Made by a program: the position numbers and the translations under genes
Shown here: one piece after another, positions 38,451-48,277 of the stretch
Layout: each line of letters starts with the position of its first letter
Position numbering within the stretch: the first letter of the stretch is position 1
The notes under the pieces: model-generated
What the model was told of the DNA's origin: nothing
The model's database searches: none
The model's input: only the letters and a program-made list of their open reading frames with translations
Source: Pelistega ratti
GTDB lineage: Bacteria; Pseudomonadota; Gammaproteobacteria; Burkholderiales; Burkholderiaceae_B
NCBI RefSeq assembly: GCF_009833965.1
Contig: NZ_CP047165.1
Span: 682,001 to 746,000, forward strand
DNA length: 64,000 bases
Direction of reading: 5' to 3'

Positions 38451-38705
38451 CTAAGAATCATTAATAGCATAATGAATTATTCTATTACATTTTTCTTCTA
38501 ATGATAGTTCTTTTGGTAAATCATCTAATAGTTCTTTTACCAAGAATATTTCCAAGAAATATTTTTTATGAACATATGTTGATGGTTTATTCTCATCTTC
38601 ATGAATAACTATACTTGGTGAGTATATATTCCAAGGTTCTTCTGAAAAAATTGTATCCTCTACATTATAATTATCTATATTTTTAATGATTTCATATAAA
38701 TTCAT
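38451..38705 (-). CDS. Putative immunity protein, unknown family
   Basis: An 84-aa acidic protein starting MNLYEIIKNIDNYNVEDTIF at 38705, with GGGGAAA upstream. It contains IHEDENKPSTYVHKKYFLEI and ends CNRIIHYAINDS. An in-frame upstream extension overlaps a toxin tail and is not used. The toxin tail stop (38707) and this start nearly coincide, supporting a cognate pair. Confidence 0.6.
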   Translation of the reverse strand: MNLYEIIKNIDNYNVEDTIFSEEPWNIYSPSIVIHEDENKPSTYVHKKYFLEIFLVKELLDDLPKELSLEEKCNRIIHYAINDS

Positions 38706-38706
38706 T

Positions 38707-38760
38707 CTATTTTCCCCGTATAGCATATCCACCCTTACCAATAGGGTACACTCTAAAATT
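38707..38760 (-). pseudogene. Short toxin tail
   Basis: Frame reading FRVYPIGKGGYAIRGK and stopping at 38707, directly before the immunity ATG at 38705. It has no start or Rhs tip. The glycine-lysine pattern looks like a genuine protein end. Family unknown. Confidence 0.42.
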
Positions 38761-38834
38761 TACTTCTAATAGTATGTTGATACTTTGCAACTAATAGTAT
38801 TTTTTCCACGCTATATAAAAATAATATATATTTT

Positions 38835-39233
38835 CTATTCAGAAAAATAAGTAGTTATTCCTTGAAAAATAAATTTACTGTCAATACTAAATCTTATACT
38901 ACCATCTTTCCATATTTGTTTAAGAATATATCCTGAAGCATCATTGCTATATATTTCAATTGGCGAATATGAAATTTTTTTTGAAGAGTTATATACTTCG
39001 AGTTCCGATATTCTACACGATAACTCTATTACAATAGTATCGTAATCCTCACCAAAAACACCATATTTAGGTATATTAATTTGTGGGGGCTGATTGGTAT
39101 AAATATAGACAAAAGAACTGCCATAACTATCTGTCATGAAATTTATTCTATGTATTGACAAATTATTGATACCATTAGGGTAGAGTTTATGTAGAAAGGG
39201 TGATGATTCAATAATTTCAGTAATATTTAGCAT
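38835..39233 (-). CDS. Imm50-like immunity protein
   Basis: A 132-aa beta-rich protein. The opening FLHKLYPNGINNLSIHRINF, followed by YIYTNQPPQINIPKYGVFGE and DTIVIELSCRISELEVYN, matches my memory of the Imm50 layout (short helix, then repeated beta strands with an acidic end). Only a weak GAGA ribosome site precedes the ATG. No toxin relic is obvious upstream. Confidence 0.62.
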   Translation of the reverse strand: MLNITEIIESSPFLHKLYPNGINNLSIHRINFMTDSYGSSFVYIYTNQPPQINIPKYGVFGEDYDTIVIELSCRISELEVYNSSKKISYSPIEIYSNDASGYILKQIWKDGSIRFSIDSKFIFQGITTYFSE

Positions 39234-39306
39234 TTTTATATATTATCTCTAAAATATTCATTATATGCCCTATTAGTTAATAGAAACATTAAGAATCCAA
39301 ATGTGG

Positions 39307-39594
39307 CTATTCATCATTATATCTAACCCAATTTGAGTACTTATTATCCCTACAAGCACTCCATCCTAGAGGCAAAGAGCAAAGCTCATTAATTGTTATA
39401 TCAAGATTGATAATCTCTTTTAATGCAATAATAACCACCTCATTTTCTGTAATATCCTCCGATGAATCTAAGAATTGCCACATTCCATCATCATTATCAT
39501 GAAAAACTCGAGTAATATCCATTTTTTTTAATAAGATATTTTTTGTCGTAATCACGGCTACATTCGGATCATCATTAAATAACCAGTTTTTCAT
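39307..39594 (-). CDS. DUF2185-like immunity protein
   Basis: A 95-aa protein starting MKNWLFNDDPNVAVITTKNI at 39594 behind GGGGAG. The DGMWQFLDSSEDITENE segment and the end, LCSLPLGWSACRDNKYSNWV, fit DUF2185 (Imm33-type) proteins. The open frame extends upstream through EYFTQVRKSLKKGEL, which may be leftover toxin-tail sequence. Confidence 0.62.
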   Translation of the reverse strand: MKNWLFNDDPNVAVITTKNILLKKMDITRVFHDNDDGMWQFLDSSEDITENEVVIIALKEIINLDITINELCSLPLGWSACRDNKYSNWVRYNDE

Positions 39595-39803
39595 CAACTC
39601 CCCTTTTTTCAAACTTTTTCTTACTTGCGTAAAATACTCAGGAAAAGTATTTTAAGAAGAAAACAATATTCACATTGAATATTCCTTTTATTTATGGAAA
39701 CCCTATCCATACCAAAATCACCAACGTTTATAAAAGGATTTAGTATAAATATATTTTATCCTCTTATATTTTGCAAAATGAATGAGGAATTAGACCAATT
39801 GCA

Positions 39804-40427
39804 TTACTCACCATAATCAATAATTTTTCCAACGGCTTGACCGATTAAGTGAATATAGGCTTTGGCATCCACTACTTTTAGATTTTTGATGGATTTGCTA
39901 CCGCCTAATGCTAAAGCTGGGATATAACCGTAACATTCGCCGTAGTTGAGTTTTGGAAATTTGTCTTTATTATCTAAATAGATTTTAGCATCAAACATAT
40001 CATTTTCTCTAAGAAAAAAGTCATCACCATCATCTGCAATAAATACATTAAGCGTTCCTTCCATATTACCAATAACATTATCATTACATCTTCTTACATT
40101 TATAATTGAGCAACGATCACCTTCGTCAGGTGCAATAGTCCAATTATAATGTCCTTCCCAAACTAATAAATCACCTAAAGTAGTAATACCCCAAACAATT
40201 GTAGGCTCTAATAATTTATCTACATACTCAAAAACAAATTCATATTCATCAGGATTAACGATTTGCAAAAAACCATTCTCATAAATAACAAGCCCCATCT
40301 TTTCTCAAATATAAATTAACTCTTCAGGCAGGATACCTTTGTATTTATTGGTAATGTTTTCTGGCACATCTGCTGTTTTAATATAGGTATTCATATTTCG
40401 ACTAATAAATTCATTCATTGGGTTCAT
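39804..40427 (-). pseudogene. DUF1851/GAD-like T6SS-type immunity gene with internal stop
   Basis: The natural start is the ATG at 40427 (MNPMNEFISRNMNTYIKTAD), preceded by AGGA. The frame runs through NKYKGILPEELIYI and meets TGA at 40305-40307, then continues in the same frame as EKMGLVIYENGFLQIVNPDE. The C-terminus, LNYGECYGYIPALALGGSKS, is diagnostic of the DUF1851/Tdi1 C-terminal domain. The stop sits where relatives have Trp (TGG to TGA). Re-initiation at the ATG of 40298 could give a 164-aa protein lacking part of the GAD-like domain. Confidence 0.72.
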
Positions 40428-40545
40428 TTTATTTTCCTATAATATTTAATATTCATCATTGCGTTATTAGGCAAGCTTTCAATAGTTTTAAATGGAATAA
40501 AATCAAGATGAATTTGATAGTATGTGTCGTTATCATGTACTATTT
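40424..40545 (-). pseudogene. Toxin tail at the island border
   Basis: A frame without start reads KIVHDNDTYYQIHLDFIPFK then TIESLPNNAMMNIKYYRKIK and stops at 40424 in an ATGA overlap with the DUF1851-like gene. This is the outermost Rhs-type relic, only 20 bp from the yfiH stop, so it marks the right border of the island. Confidence 0.5.
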
Positions 40546-40564
40546 TTTATATTTAGGTGTTTTC

Positions 40565-41305
40565 CTATACCCTCCAAACCAACGTTACCATTCTCCCCGT
40601 TGGATTTTCTCGGCGATAGGAAAAATAACGCTCTGCATTTAAGTAAGTACATTCCCCACTTTGTTCAATTTGCTGAACACCCTTTTTTTGTAATTTATAG
40701 GCGGCGATACCGGTTAAATCTGCTAAATACTTATCTGCATTAGGTAAGGCTTTAAAATATACCGCTAAATCAGCATTATTCTTTGTAAAGGCATCAAATA
40801 CCTCTTGCCCTACTTCAAAGACTGATTGAGAAATAGCGGGTCCAATCCATGCACGTAATGTAATATTTGGTTTTTTAGTCAGCATCATTTGTACGGTATT
40901 TTCTAATACCCCTGCTTGTAAGCCTCTCCATCCAGCATGAGCCGCACCAATCACCTCCCCTTGTAAATCTGCTATTACTACAGGTAAGCAATCAGCTGTC
41001 ATAATGGCTAATACCGTGTCTTTTTGTGTGGTTACCGCTGCATCAACTTGAGGAGGTTCAGTAACCATAGTATCAGCATCAAATACCTTATTACCATGTA
41101 CTTGATTTAACCAAATCGGTTCACTTGGTAAAATCGTTCGTAGTAAGGCTCTATTTTTATAAACCGCTTCAGCATTATCTCCACAGTGTAAGCCCACATT
41201 AAATTGGTCAAAAGGAGCTTGGCTATACCCCTTAATATTCCGTGTTGTTGTACCATAAACCACTCTCTCCCATGGCTGACCACTTATTAAGTTTATTGCT
41301 GTCAT
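40565..41305 (-). CDS. yfiH: YfiH/LACC1-type polyphenol oxidase (purine nucleoside phosphorylase-like)
   Basis: A YfiH-family protein of 246 aa. The metal/active site is visible as IMTADCLPVVIAD and GAAHAGWRGLQAGVL (the HAGWRG hallmark). In the family, peptidoglycan-editing, laccase-like and purine nucleoside activities have been reported. I chose the ATG at 41305 with AAGGAG five bases upstream; a GTG two codons earlier is possible. The start is coupled to the rluD stop. Confidence 0.9.
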   Translation of the reverse strand: MTAINLISGQPWERVVYGTTTRNIKGYSQAPFDQFNVGLHCGDNAEAVYKNRALLRTILPSEPIWLNQVHGNKVFDADTMVTEPPQVDAAVTTQKDTVLAIMTADCLPVVIADLQGEVIGAAHAGWRGLQAGVLENTVQMMLTKKPNITLRAWIGPAISQSVFEVGQEVFDAFTKNNADLAVYFKALPNADKYLADLTGIAAYKLQKKGVQQIEQSGECTYLNAERYFSYRRENPTGRMVTLVWRV

Positions 41306-41307
41306 TT

Positions 41308-42273
41308 TCACTCCTTATCCCATAAAATCTGATTAATCAACATTTGCATATCCTCTGGTATATCTGCAACAAATGCAACCTCTTGCTCATCTAAAGGATC
41401 AATAAATTGCAAACGGTACGCATGTAGCATTTGTCGGTTCACAGGTATCTGACTACCATAAAGACTATCCCCCAACAAAGGATGTCCTAGGGAAGCCATA
41501 TGGACACGAATTTGATGGGTACGTCCTGTCTCTAGTTTACACCTTACCAAACTCACTGCTTTTTCAGCTTTATCGTATGAATAAATCCCTGTTTTTTCTT
41601 GTTGGTAATGGGTAATAGCAGGTTTAGGGGCTATGGGTCTATCAACAGACATTCGCACTGGTACACGCGTATCTCGCCCTATGGGTAAATCTATTGTCCC
41701 CTCTACTTTACTAATACCTTGTACAAGTGCCATATACTGCCTACCCATAGTTCTTGCTTGTAGCTGTCGTACTAAATGTGTTTGAGCAATTTCTGTTCTT
41801 GCTACGACCAATAGACCAGAAGTATCTTTATCTAAGCGATGTACAATACCTGCACGAGGAATATGCATTAATTCAGGGTAGCGATAGAGTAAACCATTTA
41901 GCAAAGTACCATGCCAATTACCTGCTCCCGGGTGTGTCACTAAGCCTGCTGGTTTATTGACAACTATCCAATGCTTTGCTTCTGCCACAACCCCAAAATC
42001 AATATCTTCTGGTGTAAAAGCCTTACTTTGTTCACTTTCTTGTACCACTACACTTATCTCATCACCCACACCGACTATTTGCTTAATCTTTGCGGTTTTT
42101 TGATTAACTGTAATAAAGCCCTCTTCAATCCATTTTTGTAAACGTGCACGAGAATGCTCAGGTAATAACTGAGCAACAACTTTATCCAAACGATCCGCCT
42201 TAGTCTCTCGATTTAATCGAAATACAATCGGTTCATCTGATTCAATTTCACTTTCGGAGTCAATCATATTCAT
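41308..42273 (-). CDS. rluD: 23S rRNA pseudouridine synthase RluD
   Basis: RluD modifies helix 69 of 23S rRNA (positions 1911, 1915, 1917). An N-terminal S4 domain (RLDKVVAQLLPEHSRARLQK) precedes the RluA-type catalytic domain, with HRLDKDTSGLLVVA holding the catalytic Asp and ETGRTHQIRVHMASLGHPLL near the end. The 321-aa length is typical. The stop overlaps the yfiH ribosome site. bamD lies divergently across about 135 bp, as in other betaproteobacteria. Confidence 0.95.
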   Translation of the reverse strand: MNMIDSESEIESDEPIVFRLNRETKADRLDKVVAQLLPEHSRARLQKWIEEGFITVNQKTAKIKQIVGVGDEISVVVQESEQSKAFTPEDIDFGVVAEAKHWIVVNKPAGLVTHPGAGNWHGTLLNGLLYRYPELMHIPRAGIVHRLDKDTSGLLVVARTEIAQTHLVRQLQARTMGRQYMALVQGISKVEGTIDLPIGRDTRVPVRMSVDRPIAPKPAITHYQQEKTGIYSYDKAEKAVSLVRCKLETGRTHQIRVHMASLGHPLLGDSLYGSQIPVNRQMLHAYRLQFIDPLDEQEVAFVADIPEDMQMLINQILWDKE

Positions 42274-42408
42274 CTTATTTATGCCAATTTATAAAATTTA
42301 ATACATATTGTAGCGGTGATTTTAATCAAGGTGAAAAGAAAATCACTATAATAGCCTGAGTAATGTTATTATTAGCGTTATTCTTTTATTAATCAACCCA
42401 TACTGACG

Positions 42409-43227
42409 ATGAAAAGACTATACAGAAGTAGCTTAATTATTCTTAGTACTGCAATCATTGCGGCTTGCGGTACTTTTGGTAAAGATGTAGATGAGACAAA
42501 AGACTGGACAGCCACTCAGCTTTATGATGCAGCACGAGAAAGTGTACGCGGATCAGAATGGAAATCGGCTCGCCGCTATCTTGCCGCCGTTGAAAGCCGT
42601 AATCCCTATAGCTCTTATGCACAACAAGCCCTAATTGATTTAGCTTATGTAAATTGGAAAGATAACGAGCCAGAACAAGCTACTACTGTGATTAATCGTT
42701 TCCTATCCTTATACCCTAATCACCCTGGTACTGATTATATGCTTTACCTAAAAGGAATGGTGACGTTTACTCCTCCAAGTGCTTTTCTGTCAAGCTATAC
42801 AGGACAAGACCCTAGTGAGCGAGACCCAAAAGGTTTACGTCAGTCTTATGCAGCATTCAAAGAGTTAGTCGAGCGTTATCCTGAAAGCCGATATGCTAAT
42901 GATGCTCGTCAACGCCTAATCTGGTTGGTTAGTACAATTGCCGACAACGAAGCAAATGTGGCACAGTATTACTACTCACGACAAGCGTATATTGCAGCTA
43001 TTAATCGCTCGCAAACGATTTTACGCGAGTTTAGCGGTGTACAGGCAGCAGAACGTGCGTTATTTATTATGATGAAGTCCTACGAAGCCTTAGATATGCC
43101 CGATCAAGCGGCTGATGCGAAACGTATTCTGGATCAAAACTTCCCTGATAGTAAATACTATCAATATGGTCTAGAAGGGCCTCGTTCTTGGACAGATTGG
43201 TTCTCTCCACGTTCTTGGTTTAGATAA
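42409..43227 (+). CDS. bamD: Outer membrane assembly lipoprotein BamD
   Basis: BamD is an essential lipoprotein of the BAM complex that folds outer-membrane proteins. A signal peptide ends in the lipobox IIAAC, so Cys20 is lipidated. TPR helices follow, including SEWKSARRYLAAVESRNPYS and AAFKELVERYPESRYANDAR. The 272-aa length matches relatives. It is followed by a strong terminator and stands alone between divergent rluD and convergent dinG. Confidence 0.95.
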   Translation: MKRLYRSSLIILSTAIIAACGTFGKDVDETKDWTATQLYDAARESVRGSEWKSARRYLAAVESRNPYSSYAQQALIDLAYVNWKDNEPEQATTVINRFLSLYPNHPGTDYMLYLKGMVTFTPPSAFLSSYTGQDPSERDPKGLRQSYAAFKELVERYPESRYANDARQRLIWLVSTIADNEANVAQYYYSRQAYIAAINRSQTILREFSGVQAAERALFIMMKSYEALDMPDQAADAKRILDQNFPDSKYYQYGLEGPRSWTDWFSPRSWFR

Positions 43228-43249
43228 TCATCATATAATTGATAGAATA

Positions 43250-43282
43250 ATGGATATAGCAAAAAACTATATCCATTTTTTT
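43250..43282 (+). terminator. Rho-independent terminator after bamD
   Basis: A perfect 10-bp stem (ATGGATATAG / CTATATCCAT) with a 7-nt loop is followed by T6. It lies 22 nt after the bamD stop. The remaining spacer to 43475 shows no gene. Confidence 0.9.
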
Positions 43283-43475
43283 ATAGGTATCTATATAGGG
43301 TTTATAAACACTTTTTAGATACTTTATTTTTTAATTAAATAAGGGCGAAAATAGCAAAGTATCCTAAATAGGAAATACCTACACGCCGTAGGATTGGTAA
43401 AAATATCTGTGAACACTACTTTATTACATTTACTATTTTAGATTTAAAGAATAAAGTCTATTCTGTGTATATTTT

Positions 43476-45443
43476 TTACCTATTCTCTTGCCAAAAATTT
43501 AAAGCCGTATCAAAGTGCCGTGTACGATAAAAATTCGGTAAACTTCCCCATAATAATTTACTATAGTGCTGATTCACCAATCGCCCATCACCAATAATCA
43601 GCACACCACTATCTTGTTCGGTTCTAATAAGCCGCCCAGCCCCTTGTTTTAAGGCAATAGCTGCCATAGGTAATTGAATATCCATAAAAGGATTTCCCCC
43701 CTTCTTACGACATTCTTCTATACGAGCCTCTAAAACAGGATCATCTGGTGGTGCAAAAGGAAGTTTATCAATCGCCACTAATGTTACTAGATCACCGGGG
43801 AAATCAACTCCCTCCCAGAAGCTCGCACTACCAATTAAAATACCATTTTTCTCTTGTTGAAATTGATCAATTAATACGCGATGGGCTGTTTCCCCTTGTC
43901 TAAAAATACGTTTATGAATCCCTTCTCGTAATAACGCTTCTTGTAATAACGTACCTAATGAATCTACAGAACGTAACGTTGTACTTAAAATTAAAACCCC
44001 ACCCGGTGTACGTTGGATAAAAGGAATAAGTAACCGAACAAAATCCTGTTCATAATGAGGAACTTTAACATCAGGTAAGTGGTCTGGAACATACATTACC
44101 GCTTTTTCAGCATACTGAAAAGGAGATTCCCATGTTTGGCATTCTGCATCAAAAAGCCCTAATTGTGCCTGAAAATGTGTGAATTGATGATTAACCGATA
44201 AAGTCGCTGATGTCAGTATCCATGCTTGATCTTCTCGTTTAAAATTTGCCACATTTTTAACCGATAAAGGTGCTCGATAAAGCCTTAACTGATGCTTACC
44301 ATACTCTACCCAACGAACATAGCTATCTTGATTATCCTGATCAAATTTTTCTGGATAAATCCATTGTAATAACCGTCCATAGTAAGCATCTAATCGGTTA
44401 TAAACCTCTTTTAAATCAAGATGTTGCTCATTCACTGCTTCTAGGGACTTATGTAGGTCATCTATACCCTGCACGACTTTTTCTAATACAGCGATTAAGC
44501 GTTCATTATCAGGTATTCGTTCTAAGATCGCTTTTTTACCCGGCATACTATCAATAGGACGAGCAGTCAGTCTTAAATCCATCAAGTCATGCGTAACTCT
44601 ACCACATAATTTAGACCACTCTGCCACACGCTTCGCATACATAGCCGTATAAAGTTCTATATCTTTTACTACCTCTTCAATACTAGATAGGGCTATTTGA
44701 CTCCCTAAAAACTGTGTTGCAATTTCTGGTAATTGGTGGGCTTCATCAAAAATAACCGTATCAGCAATGGGTAATAAATCAATCTGGGCTTCTTTTCGTA
44801 AAGCCATATCTGCAAAAAATAAGGCATGATTAACAATCACAACATCAGCCTCTCTTGCTTTTTTACGTGCTTGTGCTAAAAAACACTCATTGATATAAGG
44901 ACAATCCTGATTTAAACAGCTTTCATTTGTTGAAGTTACTTTTAACCAAATCGGTGCTTTATCGGGTACTTTTGCACAATCTGATTTATCACCAGTCGCT
45001 GTTTTCTGAAAAAAGAGTTTAATTTCTTTTAGCTGTTCAACTTCTTCCTTACTATTAAGCTGTGTATAGTCATCATTAACCAAACGATTATAATGAAAAT
45101 GGCAAAGATAATTACTTCTTCCCTTGAGTAAAGCGACTTGAATAGGCAATCCCAGTGCTTTTTTCAACATAGGAACATCTTTACGAAAAAGTTGATCTTG
45201 TAATGCTTTTGTACCTGTTGAAATGAGTGTTTTACGAAATGACATAAAGGCTGGAACAAGGTATGCCCATGTTTTACCAGTGCCTGTACCTGCTTCGGCA
45301 ATCAATACGGACTGTTGTGCAATTGTTTTTTCAATTGCCTGAGAAAGTGCTACTTGTGACTGTCGAAAGACGTAATCTGGCTTAATCCGAGCCAATTTAT
45401 GCTTAAAAAAATCACTTACGTCCAAATCCACCATACCACTCAT
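43476..45443 (-). CDS. DinG/YoaA-type ATP-dependent DNA helicase
   Basis: A superfamily-2 XPD-like 5'-3' helicase. Walker A is AEAGTGTGKTWAYLVPAF near residue 50, Walker B is the DEAH box in VIFDEAHQLPEIA, and four Cys for an iron-sulfur cluster lie between (DCAKVP, ESCLNQDCPYINEC). The C-terminal helicase motif GAGRLIRTEQDSG is near residue 620. I chose ATG 45443 (MSGMVDLDVSDFF); ATG 45434 is also possible and a longer frame to 45521 is not family-like. About 655 aa, nearer YoaA than DinG in length. Confidence 0.9.
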   Translation of the reverse strand: MSGMVDLDVSDFFKHKLARIKPDYVFRQSQVALSQAIEKTIAQQSVLIAEAGTGTGKTWAYLVPAFMSFRKTLISTGTKALQDQLFRKDVPMLKKALGLPIQVALLKGRSNYLCHFHYNRLVNDDYTQLNSKEEVEQLKEIKLFFQKTATGDKSDCAKVPDKAPIWLKVTSTNESCLNQDCPYINECFLAQARKKAREADVVIVNHALFFADMALRKEAQIDLLPIADTVIFDEAHQLPEIATQFLGSQIALSSIEEVVKDIELYTAMYAKRVAEWSKLCGRVTHDLMDLRLTARPIDSMPGKKAILERIPDNERLIAVLEKVVQGIDDLHKSLEAVNEQHLDLKEVYNRLDAYYGRLLQWIYPEKFDQDNQDSYVRWVEYGKHQLRLYRAPLSVKNVANFKREDQAWILTSATLSVNHQFTHFQAQLGLFDAECQTWESPFQYAEKAVMYVPDHLPDVKVPHYEQDFVRLLIPFIQRTPGGVLILSTTLRSVDSLGTLLQEALLREGIHKRIFRQGETAHRVLIDQFQQEKNGILIGSASFWEGVDFPGDLVTLVAIDKLPFAPPDDPVLEARIEECRKKGGNPFMDIQLPMAAIALKQGAGRLIRTEQDSGVLIIGDGRLVNQHYSKLLWGSLPNFYRTRHFDTALNFWQENR

Positions 45444-45691
45444 ATCATCAAAATTACGCAGAATGGATATAGTACCAAATCTGGAATAAATTGCCACTCC
45501 CCTTACCCATAAGTGAGACAAAAATCACCTAGTTGGTATAGATAAAATTTGTTAAAGCCTGCACTTACCAGCCTAAATATAAAGCAATATGCGACAATAT
45601 CCCCTTTACAGTATAGGATACTATAATTATTTAATTAATAGCTATTCAATACGACTGGAAAACACTGATTAACTTTTCTACTGTTTAACCT

Positions 45692-48037
45692 ATGAGTACA
45701 CTAAACGACACTATTGATGAAAACCGCATTATCGAACAACTTGCTCAAGAGCTAAATGTACGTCCTCAACAAGTTGCTGCTACCATTACCCTTTTAAATG
45801 ATGGTGCAACCGTACCTTTTATCGCACGTTATCGTAAAGAAGTCACTGGCGGTTTAGATGACACAATACTACGAAATCTTGAAGTTCGCTTAGTGTATTT
45901 ACGAGAATTAGAAGAAAGACGTCTTGCTATTATTCGCTCTATCGAAGAACAAGGCAAAATGACAGACGAATTATTAGCCCAAATTAATGAAGCTGATGCC
46001 AAACAACGTCTTGAAGACCTATATGCACCTTATAAACCCAAACGCCGTACACGTGCACAAATCGCGAAAGAAGCAGGTTTAGAACCTCTCGCTGATGCTA
46101 TTTTAAATACGATTGATAGTGATCCGCTTACCCTTGCTGCTGAATATATTAACCCTGAACATAAAATCGAAGATGCTAAAACCGCATTGGATGGTGCTCG
46201 TGATATTCTGGCAGAACGTTTTGCTGAAAATGCTGATTTACTCGCTGATATGCGTGAATACTTACAAAAAAATGCTTACTTATATGCCAAAGTTATTGAG
46301 GGAAAAGAACAAGAAGGTGATAATTTCCGTGATTGGTTTGACTTCTCCGAAACCATCCGTACTATGCCCTCTCATCGTATCCTAGCCTTACTTCGAGGAC
46401 GTAGTCAGGGTATTTTAGACTTACGCATTGGTTTAGACCCTGAAAGTGATATACTCACCCCCCACCCTTGTGTTGTACGCATTAGTGATTTTCTTAACCT
46501 TGATGCAGATTACCAAATAGATGCCAATCCCCGTGGGAAATGGTTAGCCGAATTATCTCGCTGGACGTGGCGTGTAAAATTACTGACTTCTTTTGAATCT
46601 GAAATTATTACTCAACTAAGAGAAAAAGCAGAGGAAGATGCTATTGCTGTTTTTGCAGCAAATCTTAAAGATTTATTATTAGCCGCCCCTGCTGGCCCTA
46701 AAGCCGTATTAGGACTTGACCCTGGTATCCGTACAGGTGTCAAAGTAGCCGCCATTGATCCAACAGGTAAATTACTTGAAACAAGCACTATTTATCCTTT
46801 TGAACCTCGTAAAGATATCGAAGGTTCTATCAATACCTTATTAGGATTAATTGCCAAGCATCAGATTGAATTGATTGCTATTGGTAATGGTACAGCTTCC
46901 CGAGAAACTGAAAAATTAGTGGGTGATTTACTTAAAACCATTCCAAACGCAAATGTAAAGAAAATTGTTGTTTCTGAAGCAGGTGCTTCCGTATATTCAG
47001 CCTCTGAATTAGCGGCACAAGAGTTCCCAGATATCGATGTTAGCCTACGAGGGGCTGTTTCTATCGCCAGACGTTTACAAGACCCATTAGCTGAACTTGT
47101 TAAAATTGAACCAAAAGCCATTGGGGTTGGTCAATATCAACATGATGTTAATCAACGTGAATTAGCACGTTCTTTAGATGCTGTTATTGAGGATTGTGTC
47201 AATGCAGTCGGGGTTGATGTGAACACCGCTTCCTCTGCCTTGCTTAGCCGAGTATCAGGACTTAATGCGACTTTAGCCAAAAATATTGTTGCTTATCGTG
47301 ATCAGAATGGTCGTTTTGAAAATCGCAAAAAACTAATGGATGTTTCTCGTTTTGGTGCCAAAGCCTTTGAACAAGCGGCTGGTTTCTTACGTATTAATGA
47401 TGGTGATAATCCTTTAGATGCCTCTGCCGTACACCCAGAAGCCTATCCTGTTGTAGAACGGATTATTCATAAATTAAATCAAGATGTAAAAAGCATTATT
47501 GGTCAAAAAGATGTTCTCAAAGGGCTTTCCCCCTCAGAATTTACAGATGACAAGTTTGGTTTGCCTACTGTTAAAGATATTTTTAGTGAAATCGAAAAAC
47601 CGGGACGAGATCCTCGACCAGAATTTAAAACAGCAACCTTTAAAGAAGGTATCGATACCATTGATGATTTAAGCACTGGTATGATTTTAGAGGGAGTAGT
47701 GACAAATGTCGCTAATTTTGGTGCATTTGTGGATATTGGTGTTCATCAAGATGGTTTAGTGCATATTTCTGCCCTATCAGAAACTTTTGTAAAAGATCCT
47801 CGCGATGTTGTGCGTGTAGGACAAACTGTACAAGTTAAAGTGATTGAGGTTGATGCTCCCCGTAAGCGTATTGGACTTACGATGCGATTACATGATGAAG
47901 CAAGCCCTGTTAAACGAGGTACTGGTGAATATGGAGCAAGAGATAATCGTTCTCGTGCGGATAAACCTCGGCAACAAAATACTTCTTCACAAGGTCTGGG
48001 TGCTATGGCAGCAGCCTTTGCTAAGTTAAAACGATAG
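45692..48037 (+). CDS. tex: Tex family RNA-binding transcriptional accessory protein
   Basis: Tex is a nucleic-acid-binding protein linked to transcription in many bacteria. N-terminal helical Tex domain, then a YqgF/RNase H-like domain ([17 protein letters not shown] near residue 345), helix-hairpin-helix repeats ([18 protein letters not shown]), and a C-terminal S1 domain ([20 protein letters not shown]) are all clear. The 781-aa length is normal. It has its own promoter region of about 170 bp shared divergently with the DinG-type gene. Confidence 0.96.
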   Translation: MSTLNDTIDENRIIEQLAQELNVRPQQVAATITLLNDGATVPFIARYRKEVTGGLDDTILRNLEVRLVYLRELEERRLAIIRSIEEQGKMTDELLAQINEADAKQRLEDLYAPYKPKRRTRAQIAKEAGLEPLADAILNTIDSDPLTLAAEYINPEHKIEDAKTALDGARDILAERFAENADLLADMREYLQKNAYLYAKVIEGKEQEGDNFRDWFDFSETIRTMPSHRILALLRGRSQGILDLRIGLDPESDILTPHPCVVRISDFLNLDADYQIDANPRGKWLAELSRWTWRVKLLTSFESEIITQLREKAEEDAIAVFAANLKDLLLAAPAGPKAVLGLDPGIRTGVKVAAIDPTGKLLETSTIYPFEPRKDIEGSINTLLGLIAKHQIELIAIGNGTASRETEKLVGDLLKTIPNANVKKIVVSEAGASVYSASELAAQEFPDIDVSLRGAVSIARRLQDPLAELVKIEPKAIGVGQYQHDVNQRELARSLDAVIEDCVNAVGVDVNTASSALLSRVSGLNATLAKNIVAYRDQNGRFENRKKLMDVSRFGAKAFEQAAGFLRINDGDNPLDASAVHPEAYPVVERIIHKLNQDVKSIIGQKDVLKGLSPSEFTDDKFGLPTVKDIFSEIEKPGRDPRPEFKTATFKEGIDTIDDLSTGMILEGVVTNVANFGAFVDIGVHQDGLVHISALSETFVKDPRDVVRVGQTVQVKVIEVDAPRKRIGLTMRLHDEASPVKRGTGEYGARDNRSRADKPRQQNTSSQGLGAMAAAFAKLKR

Positions 48038-48106
48038 TGTTTTCAATATAGAATGGTTAATATTCTCTATCAACCCGTTCTATAAAATAGTAAAAATATC
48101 ACTTTA

Positions 48107-48169
48107 ATACGCTACTATTCTCTACAATTTTTATAATATAAAAGATTAATAAGAGGAATAGTAGCGTAT
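48107..48169. repeat. 14-bp inverted repeat downstream of tex
   Basis: ATACGCTACTATTC (48107-48120) and GAATAGTAGCGTAT (48156-48169) are perfect complements around a 35-nt loop, followed on the plus strand by a short T-run. It may terminate tex, although the loop is long. The minus strand just beyond reads KAWLLEHEKHF and a stop at about 48182-48216, the 3' end of a lost gene. Confidence 0.5.
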
Positions 48170-48215
48170 ATTTTTACATGATTAAAAGTGCTTTTCATGC
48201 TCAAGTAACCATGCC

Positions 48216-48277
48216 TTTGTGTATATTCATCATACTATTATCTTAAAATAATGTAAACAACGCTAGTTTATTCTACA
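48216..48277 (-). mobile_element. Solo end of the IS481-family element
   Basis: Sixty-two bases match the transposase-start end of the IS at 30890-30951 with about one mismatch, including the terminal TTCTACA. It covers only the inverted repeat and the first few transposase codons (MNIHK), after which unrelated sequence begins. No other end lies nearby. It is a deletion scar that truncates the next gene. Confidence 0.88.
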
